A DNA stretch of 38,371 nt from an uncultured Clostridium sp. (GCA_945915475.1 CAMEFI010000028.1:1-38371), one strand, 5' to 3'. Positions 9,853-16,875 are shown, counted from the stretch's first letter. The notes: generated by a model from the sequence alone, not told the origin. Made by a program: numbers and translations.

Positions 9853-9924
9853 GGCCAATTGGTCAAGCGGTTAAGACGCCGCCCTCTCACGGCGGAAACA
9901 GGGGTTCGATTCCCCTATTGGCTG
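9853..9924 (+). tRNA. tRNA-Glu (anticodon CUC), copy 2
   Basis: Identical over all 72 bases to copy 1, starting 128 bases downstream. The 56-base spacer is not duplicated. It has no promoter of its own that I can see, so both are probably cut from one transcript that ends at the terminator at 9937-9968. CCA is not encoded. Confidence 0.95.
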
Positions 9925-9936
9925 TTGTATTTCAGG

Positions 9937-9968
9937 CAGTATTCATATGATATGAGTACTGTTTTTTT
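9937..9968 (+). terminator. Rho-independent terminator of the tRNA unit
   Basis: Arms CAGTATTCAT (9937-9946) and ATGAGTACTG (9952-9961) pair over ten positions with one wobble and a five-base loop, followed by seven T (9962-9968). Confidence 0.88.
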
Positions 9969-10082
9969 GTTTAATTGAACATGGAAAAGTTATTATACAC
10001 ACATTTCTACATACTTAATACACATGTAGGTGTAAAAATGTTCATTCGATATATTATGACTATGAATGGAATTTGTGAATGG

Positions 10083-10112
10083 TTGACAGAATTTGAACAG
10101 GTGTGGTAGTAT
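10083..10112 (+). promoter_or_regulatory. Promoter candidate for the small membrane protein gene
   Basis: A -35 TTGACA (10083-10088) and a -10 TAGTAT (10107-10112) with 18-base spacing lie upstream of the gene at 10160. The intervening region 9969-10082 has no gene; it contains nested inverted repeats (described among the findings). Confidence 0.6.
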
Positions 10113-10159
10113 TTACATGTTGAGTAGTAAATAAATACATACCATAAGGGGGAAGAAAA

Positions 10160-10600
10160 ATGAACGATCACGGAGTAGTAAAGGTTATATGTAGGATTAT
10201 AACACTGTTAGATTATGTAATATCCATATTTTTATGTTTTATGGTGAGTGAATTATATGCGGATGAATGCTTGTATTTCATAAAAGAGAATGGACGAAAA
10301 ATAATGATTGTTATGGCTGCCATTCTTATATTTATGATGATTGTATCTATTATAATAAAATATACGTTTCAGGATAAATCAAAGGTAACACCATATCGGA
10401 TCGTTGATGTGATTACTAGAACAATCTTTTCAGTGCCAGCTTCATTAATTCTTAATTATGTAATAGCACAATATTGGTACATAGGTTTGATTCCGAATAC
10501 TGCTATTGGAATTTTTATATTTGTTATATTGAATCTTCTTCTAAGATTCACGCTTCAGGAGACCATGAGTGTGACATTTATTACGTCAGATAATTTATGA
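10160..10600 (+). CDS. Small multi-pass membrane protein of unknown function
   Basis: I do not recognise this 146-residue protein. It shows four hydrophobic stretches, roughly residues 9-28, 46-66, 88-106 and 112-130, so it is probably a four-helix inner membrane protein with few charged loops. No catalytic motif is seen. The ATG follows an AGGGGGAAG ribosome binding site with good spacing and a nearby promoter candidate, which supports it as a real gene. It stands alone between the tRNA unit and the YgjP-like peptidase gene, with 95 bases before the latter. Codon use is AT-rich compared with the housekeeping genes upstream, which may mean a poorly conserved or acquired gene. Confidence 0.75.
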   Translation: MNDHGVVKVICRIITLLDYVISIFLCFMVSELYADECLYFIKENGRKIMIVMAAILIFMMIVSIIIKYTFQDKSKVTPYRIVDVITRTIFSVPASLILNYVIAQYWYIGLIPNTAIGIFIFVILNLLLRFTLQETMSVTFITSDNL

Positions 10601-10695
10601 TCAAAAAAGGTTGGTGGGCTTGATATGAATATAATATGTTTTCATAATCCGGATGAGGAAAATGCCTGATATTATTTGGTATCACGAGGTACATC

Positions 10696-11259
10696 ATGCA
10701 AGCAACATTACAAATAGAAGACCTAACCATTCCAATACAATTCCAAAGGGAGCAACGCAAGACACTATCCATTAAGATTACCCGGGAGGGAAGTCTGCTC
10801 ATGAAAGCACCCCTTACCATGAGGGAGCATGAGATAGAACGATTTATCCGGCAGAAGCGGTATTGGATCTATAAACAGACCAAGAGAGTTATAGAAGAGA
10901 ATCAGAACAGGGTTTACCGGAGTAAAGAAGAGGTTACGGCATTGAAAAGGCAGGCAAGAGAGGTTCTTACTAAGAAGTCAGATGATTACAAAGAGATTCT
11001 TCATGTGAATTATACACGCATTCGCATTGGTGACCAGAAGACAAGATGGGGAAGCTGTAGCAGCAAAGGAACCATTTCGTATAATTGGCGTCTGATTCTG
11101 ATGCCTGAGAGAATCCAGAATTATGTGGTGGTGCATGAACTTTGCCATTTGTTGGAAATGAATCATTCACCGGCATTTTGGAAGAAGGTTTCAGAAGTTC
11201 TGCCGGATTATCAAAGCAGCAGAAAATGGTTAAAAGAACATGGAAGTCAGTATCTGTAA
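10696..11259 (+). CDS. YgjP-like zinc metallopeptidase domain protein (DUF45, SprT-like fold)
   Basis: A 187-residue protein whose C-terminal half carries the gluzincin-type motif VVVHELCHLLEMNHSPAFW: His147, Glu148 and His151 form HELCH and His157 is the likely third zinc ligand. Upstream lies the family block TRWGSCSSKGTISYNWRLI, typical of the YgjP-like (PF01863) family. The N-terminal half, with IPIQFQREQRKTLSIKIT and LLMKAPLTM, also matches that family. The biological substrate of the family is unsettled; some members sit in restriction-modification operons, but none is seen here. The ATG has GAGGT at 10686-10690 with 5-base spacing. No signal peptide, so probably cytosolic. Confidence 0.9.
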   Translation: MQATLQIEDLTIPIQFQREQRKTLSIKITREGSLLMKAPLTMREHEIERFIRQKRYWIYKQTKRVIEENQNRVYRSKEEVTALKRQAREVLTKKSDDYKEILHVNYTRIRIGDQKTRWGSCSSKGTISYNWRLILMPERIQNYVVVHELCHLLEMNHSPAFWKKVSEVLPDYQSSRKWLKEHGSQYL

Positions 11260-11313
11260 GTAAAAATATCACTTTTGGCACTTACATCATTAATAAAATA
11301 AAACAAAAAAATC

Positions 11314-11342
11314 TTTACAAAAGAGCAGAGAAGAGTTACACT
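11314..11342 (+). promoter_or_regulatory. Promoter of the M20 amidohydrolase unit
   Basis: A -35 TTTACA (11314-11319) and a -10 TACACT (11337-11342) are spaced 17 bases apart. A short inverted repeat, CACTT (11339-11343) and AAGTG (11353-11357), straddles the -10 and the expected start near 11349 and could be an operator. Confidence 0.65.
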
Positions 11343-11380
11343 TACTTTTATAAAGTGAATAGAAATAGAAGATTAACAAA

Positions 11381-11409
11381 GGTGTTATGGTTCATCATGA
11401 TGCCTTTTT
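11381..11409 (+). terminator. Leader hairpin with T-tract (terminator or attenuator) before the M20 gene
   Basis: Arms GGTGTTATG (11381-11389) and CATGATGCC (11396-11404) pair over nine positions with three G-U wobbles and a six-base loop, then TTTTT (11405-11409). It lies between the promoter at 11314-11342 and the start codon at 11431, so it would be in a leader of about 80 bases. It could instead end transcripts from the YgjP-like gene. No known riboswitch class is recognised. Confidence 0.5.
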
Positions 11410-11430
11410 CTTCTGTAAGGAGGAATTTGA

Positions 11431-12612
11431 ATGAATTACTATGAACGTGCATTGGAGTTGAAGGATGAGATTGTGGCAAACCGGCGTTACATCCATACGA
11501 ATGCTGAGGTTGGCGTACATATGCCGAAGGCGAAGGCATATGTCATGGAGAAATTAAAGGAATACGGTTTGGAACCGAAAGAGTGTGGAGAAGGAGTCAC
11601 TGCTACGGTAGGCAAAGGCGGTAAGGTGATTCTGTTAAGAGCAGATATGGATGCACTTCCAATGCCGGAAGAAAGCGGTCTTCCCTTTGCCTGTCCAACC
11701 GGTACAGAGGGACATTGTTGTGGACATGACCTGCATGCTGCGATGCTCCTGACCGCAGCAAAGATGTTGAAGGAAAAGGAAGATACGTTAGAGGGAACGA
11801 TTAAATTTATGTTCCAGCCTGGTGAAGAGAATTTTACCGGTGCTAAGAACATGGTGGAAAATGGTATTCTGGATGATCCCAAACCGGACGTTGCATTGGC
11901 TTATCATGTAGGTCCGGGTAGAATTCCCATGGGTACTTATATGTATAATGACAGTGGCAGTGCTATTATGTTTTCCATGGATGGATTTGAAATCCACATA
12001 AAAGGACGAGGTTCCCACGGAGCATATCCACAGATGTCCATTGACCCCATCAATATTGGTGTACATATATATCTTGCATTGCAGGAGCTGATTGCCCGTG
12101 AGTGTGATCCGTGTGATGCCTGTGTATTGACGATTGGTGAATTCCATGCCGGATCTGCACAGAATATTATTCCGGAAAGTGCAGTATTAACCGGTACGCT
12201 TCGTACGAACAAGGCGGAGACACGTGAACATATTCTTCTCCGTTTAAAGGAAGTAAGTGAACGTACTGCAGAAGTATATGGCGGTACTGCGGAAGTTGTG
12301 ATGACCTGTGGGGTTGGACCATTGGTTAGCAACGGAGATCTTACGAGAGAAATGATTGGTTATATGAAAGAATTACCGATTCCAAATCTTTCGGGTTATC
12401 CTGGAATTACTTCCAGTGCATCAGAAGACTTTGCTGTGATCGCAGAGCGTGTTCCAAGTGTGTTTATGTATTTATCAGCCGGATTCTTAGATGAGCGTGG
12501 GGATGTGTCAGCCCATAATCCGAAAGTAGTCTTTAATGAAGATGTACTTCCGATTGGTGCGGCATGTCTGGCACAGTGTGCTACAGAATGGTTGAAATGC
12601 AACAACAAATAA
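11431..12612 (+). CDS. M20 family amidohydrolase (N-acyl amino acid / peptidase-like)
   Basis: A 393-residue metallohydrolase of the M20D type (hippurate hydrolase, N-acetyl-diaminopimelate deacetylase and IAA-amino acid hydrolase relatives). Metal-site residues are visible: Cys97, His99 and His102 in CCGHDLHAAM, Glu132 and Glu133 in FQPGEEN, His159 in AYHVGPG, and the C-terminal AHNPKVVF. The SHGAYPQMSIDPI segment marks the lid/dimerisation domain. It likely cleaves an amide bond in an N-acyl amino acid or a modified peptide; the substrate cannot be read from sequence. No signal peptide, so cytosolic. AAGGAGG lies just upstream of the ATG. Two membrane proteins follow within 30 bases each, suggesting that they import the substrate or export the product. 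Confidence 0.92.
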   Translation: MNYYERALELKDEIVANRRYIHTNAEVGVHMPKAKAYVMEKLKEYGLEPKECGEGVTATVGKGGKVILLRADMDALPMPEESGLPFACPTGTEGHCCGHDLHAAMLLTAAKMLKEKEDTLEGTIKFMFQPGEENFTGAKNMVENGILDDPKPDVALAYHVGPGRIPMGTYMYNDSGSAIMFSMDGFEIHIKGRGSHGAYPQMSIDPINIGVHIYLALQELIARECDPCDACVLTIGEFHAGSAQNIIPESAVLTGTLRTNKAETREHILLRLKEVSERTAEVYGGTAEVVMTCGVGPLVSNGDLTREMIGYMKELPIPNLSGYPGITSSASEDFAVIAERVPSVFMYLSAGFLDERGDVSAHNPKVVFNEDVLPIGAACLAQCATEWLKCNNK

Positions 12613-12640
12613 AATAAACAAAAGAAAAGAGGTATGATTT

Positions 12641-13348
12641 ATGACAGGAGAAACATTAGCAAATAGTCCTTTGCTGTTTATTCTAATCGGAGCGGGCCTT
12701 TTGGCCATTGTAGCATTTGCACTTTTTAGTTATAAAAAGGCAAAGAATCGTTGTCTGGAACTGGGAATCAGTCAGGAGACAATCTCAGCAGTAGTGAAAA
12801 GTACCATCAGTGCTGCACTTGTTCCTAGTTTGGCTATTTTACTGGGATTTGTCATTTTGTCGGTATCCCTTGGGGTGGCATGGCCGTGGTGGAGATTATC
12901 TGTAATTGGATCTCTGGCTTATGAAACAATGGCTGCCCAGTATACGGCTGACGGACTTGGCATTGAGATGAGCCAGATTCTTTCCTCGGATGCGACGGTC
13001 TTTGCAGCAGTTATGATCGTTATGACCATCGGTGTAATCATCAGTCCGATTATGGTTGCAATCGTAGGTGAGAAATATTCTACCGGTGTTATGAATGCAA
13101 AGAGTGGAAGTAAGGGTGAGTGGGGAACCATTTTCTCCGGATTGTTCTATCTGGCAATGTTTGCTGTTTATATTCCGATTATGGTATTTTCCGATCTTCC
13201 AACTACGCTGACCCTGGTAACGAGTATGGTGGTTGCAATTGTCGTAGGCGCACTCAGTAAGAAATTACCGATTCTTGCTGAATTTACCATGGCAGCTTCG
13301 CTGATTATCGGTATGGCATCCAGTGTCCTCTGGGCAGCTCTGTTTTAG
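12641..13348 (+). CDS. DUF5058-type integral membrane protein, putative transport component
   Basis: A 235-residue protein with about six hydrophobic segments beginning with LLFILIGAGLLAIVAFALF. A conserved-looking patch, FVILSVSLGVAWPWWRLSVIG, follows the second or third helix. From memory it resembles the DUF5058 family, often found beside M20 peptidases; a profile search should confirm this. Its function is not established. It begins 28 bases after the amidohydrolase stop with AGAGGT seven bases before the ATG, and it is followed 25 bases later by a second membrane protein, so all three are probably one transcript. I infer a two-subunit transporter linked to the amidohydrolase. Confidence 0.8.
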   Translation: MTGETLANSPLLFILIGAGLLAIVAFALFSYKKAKNRCLELGISQETISAVVKSTISAALVPSLAILLGFVILSVSLGVAWPWWRLSVIGSLAYETMAAQYTADGLGIEMSQILSSDATVFAAVMIVMTIGVIISPIMVAIVGEKYSTGVMNAKSGSKGEWGTIFSGLFYLAMFAVYIPIMVFSDLPTTLTLVTSMVVAIVVGALSKKLPILAEFTMAASLIIGMASSVLWAALF

Positions 13349-13373
13349 TTGAAAAAGGAAGGAGGAAGAACAA

Positions 13374-14132
13374 ATGAGTAAAAAAGAAAAGAAAAAATCC
13401 GTAACATTGGATGAATATACAAAGAAAACACATAAAAATGGTCGTTTATTCGTTATATGCTTTTGTATATATATTTTGGCAGTTCCTTTGGTTATGTGTG
13501 CAGTGTATGGTGTATGGCCAACCTTTAAGCAGATGTTGCCGGGTGCCATTGCCATTCTGTCTATCAATGTTCCTGTCTGTATTGCAGAGGTTGGAAGTTA
13601 TACACCGATTCTGGGATCTTCCTGTTATCTGACATTTGCTACAGGTAATCTGATGAATCTTAAGATTCCTTGTGCTTTGAATGCGCAGAAGGTAGCAAAG
13701 GTAGAGCAGAATACAGCAGAAGGAGATGCGGTTGCTTTGCTTTCCACCTGTGTATCTTCGATTGTAACATTGATTGTGCTGTTTGTAGGTGTACTGCTGA
13801 TTGCTCCGTTAAAGGGAATTCTTCAGAATCCGTATTTTTCTACAGCCAGCAACTATCTGTTGCCGGCACTCTTTGGATGCATGACACTTGGTATGATCGG
13901 ACGTGGAAATGGTCCTACTTATGTAAAGAACAAATTACTGATTATGGTCGTTCCGGCAGTTCTCATTTCTATTTTGACAGTTATGGGAATCGCTTCTACC
14001 GGTCTGGCAGGTCTTTTGATTCTTGTCATGATTCCGGTTACGATTCTTTGTGCCTGGATTTTGTGGAAAGCGGGTGTGGTGAAAGTTTTACAAAATCCAA
14101 ATGCATCCGGAAAATCTGCAGAAGAGAAATAA
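13374..14132 (+). CDS. Uncharacterised membrane protein paired with the DUF5058-type protein
   Basis: A 252-residue protein with a Lys-rich cytosolic N terminus (MSKKEKKKS) and about six hydrophobic segments. A distinctive middle section includes PGAIAILSINVPVCIAEVG and YLTFATGNLMNLKIPCALNA, with helix-breaking Gly, Pro and Asn residues of the sort seen in the substrate paths of transporters. I do not recognise a named family. An AGGAGG-type site precedes the ATG. Its place directly after the DUF5058-type gene suggests that the two proteins form one complex. The Lys/Glu-rich C terminus (NASGKSAEEK) is probably cytosolic. Confidence 0.78.
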   Translation: MSKKEKKKSVTLDEYTKKTHKNGRLFVICFCIYILAVPLVMCAVYGVWPTFKQMLPGAIAILSINVPVCIAEVGSYTPILGSSCYLTFATGNLMNLKIPCALNAQKVAKVEQNTAEGDAVALLSTCVSSIVTLIVLFVGVLLIAPLKGILQNPYFSTASNYLLPALFGCMTLGMIGRGNGPTYVKNKLLIMVVPAVLISILTVMGIASTGLAGLLILVMIPVTILCAWILWKAGVVKVLQNPNASGKSAEEK

Positions 14133-14181
14133 AAAGGTATTTTTATCGTATTCATGCACATACTATTTCTGAGGTGATAGC

Positions 14182-14382
14182 ATGAGCATTTTGAACAACG
14201 ATGAAATTCCGGTAGGACTGAGTATGGCTTTGGCAGAGAATCTATATGCCATGGAAAAGTTCAGTAACATGAACGAAAGGGATAAACAAGAGTTTATCAA
14301 TCGGTCCCGGAATGTTAATTCTAAACAAGAGATGCGAAGTCTGGTTTCCGGTTTGAACAATATGGATGGAACTTTAAACTAA
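14182..14382 (+). CDS. Small conserved-looking protein of unknown function (66 residues)
   Basis: A short soluble protein, MSILNNDEIPVGLSMALAEN at the N terminus, then a helical region with AMEKFSNMNERDKQEF and SKQEMRSLVSGL. It has no membrane helix, Cys or DNA-binding motif that I can identify. A good ribosome binding site (GAGGTGAT at 14171-14178) and a strong terminator 34 bases after the stop support it as a real gene. It may be the last gene of the amidohydrolase/membrane protein unit, 49 bases after the preceding stop, or be independently expressed. Similar short proteins occur in Lachnospiraceae as I recall, but no function is known to me. Confidence 0.75.
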   Translation: MSILNNDEIPVGLSMALAENLYAMEKFSNMNERDKQEFINRSRNVNSKQEMRSLVSGLNNMDGTLN

Positions 14383-14415
14383 AGATCAGAAACCGGTAAA
14401 TTGTGTTAGAAAGAT

Positions 14416-14447
14416 AAAAAAGGAACTGTTGTGACAGTTCCTTTTTT
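14416..14447 (+). terminator. Strong Rho-independent terminator
   Basis: A perfect hairpin: AAAAAAGGAACTGT (14416-14429), loop TGTG, ACAGTTCCTTTTTT (14434-14447). The A-run and T-run make it work in both directions. It closes the unit that starts at 11314. Confidence 0.93.
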
Positions 14448-14455
14448 GCGTTATA

Positions 14456-14470
14456 ATGATAATACAATGT
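14456..14470 (+). repeat. Left 15-bp direct repeat flanking the MITE-like element
   Basis: ATGATAATACAATGT, identical to 14678-14692; with the next A both copies agree over 16 bases. It is read as a target-site duplication. It overlaps a TATAAT at 14452-14457 that has a possible -35 TTGTGA (14429-14434) 17 bases upstream. Confidence 0.85.
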
Positions 14471-14677
14471 AGGCGTTTGCGAAACGCCTGTTTCTTCTAT
14501 AAACGTTGTGCAATTTGACAATATCCTCACAGGCACGCTTGCGCTGCTCTCGCCTCGCAGCGGTACTAAACTCGTGTTTCACACTCGTTAAGTACCGGCG
14601 GTCTCAAAGCACCTGCTTAGGATACTTGTCAAATCTGCACAACTCAATATGCATTTTCAAGAGTTTCGCAATTGCCT
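14471..14677. mobile_element. MITE-like non-autonomous element, 207 bp, long imperfect hairpin
   Basis: The ends are inverted repeats: the left end reads AGGCGTTTGCGAAAC and the reverse complement of the right end reads AGGCAATTGCGAAAC. Similarity continues inward for about 57 bases, including GTTGTGCA with TTTGACA on one arm and the matching GTTGTGCA with TTTGACA on the other, then ATCCT. The centre contains a second inverted pair, CGGTACT and AGTACCG. The whole element can fold into one long hairpin, has no credible reading frame, and is bordered by identical 15-bp direct repeats. It is more GC-rich than its flanks. It separates an upstream promoter-like sequence from the PPK2 gene. I cannot assign it to a named family. 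Confidence 0.85.
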
Positions 14678-14692
14678 ATGATAATACAATGT
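14678..14692 (+). repeat. Right 15-bp direct repeat flanking the MITE-like element
   Basis: ATGATAATACAATGT, the second copy of the repeat at 14456-14470, followed directly by the ribosome binding site region of the PPK2 gene. Removing the element and one copy restores an uninterrupted intergenic sequence. Confidence 0.85.
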
Positions 14693-14712
14693 ACGGAAAG
14701 GAGAAGGTGCCT

Positions 14713-16182
14713 ATGCTACAGGAGTGGAATAAAGGTGTGAAGCCCTCAGAAGATGAGTTAACGCAAAGACTTCAGGAAGCAAGAAGTAAGCTTGCAGCAA
14801 AGCAGATTCTGGTGAAAGAGAAAAAACTTCCGGTACTGGTATTGTTGGAAGGATGGGGTGCTGCCGGTAAAGGAAGTGTATTGGGGAAATTAATCCGTAA
14901 TTTGGATCCAAGGTTCTTTAAGGTTGCTGTCATGGAGGAACCTACCAAGGATGAATTACGAAGACCATTTTTGTATCGTCATTTCATAAGAATTCCGGAA
15001 GCAGGACAGTTTGTATTCTTTGATGGTGGCTGGATGGATGAGGTTACCAGACAGTATCTTCATGGCGAGATGATCAAAGATACATATAAGAAACGAATAG
15101 TAAGTATTAACCGGTTTGAACGTCAGCTCACCGACAACGGATATCTGGTTATGAAATTCTTTTTTGATATAGATGAAAAAGAACAAAAGAAACGGATAGA
15201 CAGTTTATTGGACAATAAGAATACAAAATGGCGTGTGACGGAAGCGGATCTATGGCAGAATCAGAATTATGATCGTTGCAGAGAAGTTTATCAACGGTAC
15301 TTAGAAGAGACAAATCGTTCTAACGCACCATGGTATCTGATTGATTCTAAGAATAAAAAATGGGCAGAACTACAAATGTTAGAGATTCTATTAAAGGGAA
15401 TTGATACGGCATTGATGAATGCTTCAAAGGCAGTACCGGTTTTACAGAATCCATTTCCATTAGATCCAATTCCAAGACTTTCTGATATTTCTTTGAAGGA
15501 TAAGGTACTGACAGATGAGGAATATCAGCTCCAATTAAAGGCTTGCCAGAAAAAGCTTCGGGAATTGCATAACAAACTGTATCGCAAACGGATACCGGTG
15601 ATTCTTGCATATGAAGGCTGGGATGCTGCCGGGAAGGGTGGTAATATCAAACGGATTGCTTCCGCCCTGGATCCAAGAGGGTATGAAGTACAGCCAATCG
15701 CAAGTCCGGAGCCTCATGAAAAGGCAAGACATTATCTATGGCGGTTTTGGAATCGCCTTCCGAAGGATGGACACATAACCATATTTGACCGTACCTGGTA
15801 TGGACGGGTCATGGTGGAGAGATTAGAGGGCTTTTGCAGTGAAAATGACTGGCAAAGAGCTTATAACGAGATCAATGAGTTTGAAAAAGAACTTGCTGAT
15901 TGGGGAGGTGTTGTAATCAAATTCTGGGTACAGATTGACAAAGATACCCAGTTGGAACGTTTTACTTTAAGACAGAATACACCGGAGAAGCAATGGAAGA
16001 TAACGGATGAGGACTGGCGCAACAGAGAGAAATGGGATTTGTATGAGGAAGCGGTAAATGAAATGCTGCAAAAGACCAATACACCATTTGCTCCATGGTA
16101 TGTTCTGGAGTCCAATGATAAAAAATATGCAAGAATCAAAGCTTTGAAGACGGTTATCAAAGAAATTGAAAAACGATTATAA
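14713..16182 (+). CDS. Two-domain PPK2-family polyphosphate kinase / polyphosphate:AMP phosphotransferase
   Basis: Transfers phosphate between polyphosphate and nucleotides (AMP to ADP in characterised two-domain PAP enzymes). The 489 residues contain two PPK2 domains. The first has a P-loop GWGAAGKGS (47-55), but its Walker B/lid region reads FFDGGWMDEV, lacking the usual D-R-x-W-Y. The second has GWDAAGKGG (302-310) and the complete FDRTWYGRV with Asp359, so it is probably the catalytic half. The ATG at 14713 is chosen because AAGGAG lies at 14698-14703; the frame stays open upstream to 14506, but that part is the MITE-like element. A remnant glucokinase gene follows 10 bases after the stop. 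The fusion is standard for this family class; the specific nucleotide is inferred. Confidence 0.93.
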   Translation: MLQEWNKGVKPSEDELTQRLQEARSKLAAKQILVKEKKLPVLVLLEGWGAAGKGSVLGKLIRNLDPRFFKVAVMEEPTKDELRRPFLYRHFIRIPEAGQFVFFDGGWMDEVTRQYLHGEMIKDTYKKRIVSINRFERQLTDNGYLVMKFFFDIDEKEQKKRIDSLLDNKNTKWRVTEADLWQNQNYDRCREVYQRYLEETNRSNAPWYLIDSKNKKWAELQMLEILLKGIDTALMNASKAVPVLQNPFPLDPIPRLSDISLKDKVLTDEEYQLQLKACQKKLRELHNKLYRKRIPVILAYEGWDAAGKGGNIKRIASALDPRGYEVQPIASPEPHEKARHYLWRFWNRLPKDGHITIFDRTWYGRVMVERLEGFCSENDWQRAYNEINEFEKELADWGGVVIKFWVQIDKDTQLERFTLRQNTPEKQWKITDEDWRNREKWDLYEEAVNEMLQKTNTPFAPWYVLESNDKKYARIKALKTVIKEIEKRL

Positions 16183-16192
16183 GGAGTTTACA

Positions 16193-16835
16193 ATGTACAG
16201 AGCGGGAATTGACTTAGGCGGCACTTGGTGAAGTGAAAGCAGGCGCAGCAAGAAATGCAAAAAATGCTATTCTGTTAACTCTGGGAACCGGAGTGGGTGG
16301 AGGTGTCATATTAGAAGGCAGAGTATTTGAGGGTGCCCATGCCGGTGGAGCTGAATTAGGACATACCAGTCTGATATTTGGTGGTGAACCATGTACCTGT
16401 GGGCGTCGTGGATGCGTCGAGGCTTATGTCTCTGCTACTGCACTCATCCGCGATGCAAAGAAGGCTGCCCTTTCACATCCGGAATCATTACTATTTCAAA
16501 TGTGCGGGGATGACCCTTCTAATATGAATGGTAAGATTCCATTTGATGCGGCACAGCAGGGAGATGCAGTTGCAGAAGAAGTAGTGAATCACTATATTTT
16601 CTGTCTTGGTGAGACAATTGCGAATTTTGTGAATATCTTCCGTCCGGATGTGATACTTTTTTCAGGTGGTGTCTGTAATCAGAGAGAACATTTAACAAAA
16701 CCGTTACAGGATTATATCAAGGACAAATGCTTTGCAGGAGAAAAAGCATGGATTCCGCAAATCGCATGTGCCACACTGGGCAATCAGGCAGGAATCATTG
16801 GTGCGGCGAATTTGATAGAAATCATTCATGAATAA
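16193..16835 (+). pseudogene. ROK-family glucokinase, broken by a large internal deletion
   Basis: The start is intact: AAGGAG at 16181-16186, ATG at 16193, then MYRAGIDLGGT, the phosphate-1 motif of a ROK sugar kinase. After Thr and Trp the frame meets TGA at 16229-16231. In the other frame the coding resumes as GEVKAGAARNAKNAILLTLG, which in family members lies about 110-120 residues further on, and continues through GTGVGGG, the zinc motif CTCGRRGCVEAY, and the full C-terminal domain to 16835. About 330-360 bases, including the sugar-binding region, are therefore missing and the frame is shifted. A GTG at 16233 could start the 200-residue C-terminal piece, but it would lack catalysis. The upstream neighbour is the PPK2 gene; the downstream one a histidine kinase. 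Confidence 0.88.
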
Positions 16836-16875
16836 TGATAGATAATGAATAGATAATAGAATTTCAGGAGGTTGC

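Noticed and set aside
9725-9924. Repeat pair that might suggest a CRISPR or attachment site
   Set aside because: The repeats are two full tRNAs; no integrase, cas gene or further repeat is present.
9598-9978. Open frame of 126 codons crossing both tRNA-Glu genes
   Set aside because: It overlaps two structured tRNAs and a promoter, has no ribosome binding site, and its repeated peptide is just the duplicated tRNA.
14506-14712. 69-residue N-terminal extension of the PPK2 protein
   Set aside because: The extension is translated from the MITE-like element; the family N terminus and the ribosome binding site support the ATG at 14713.
16233-16835. Intact 200-residue sugar kinase gene
   Set aside because: It lacks the N-terminal phosphate and sugar-binding region, and the true start codon upstream is in another frame, so it is treated as part of a pseudogene.
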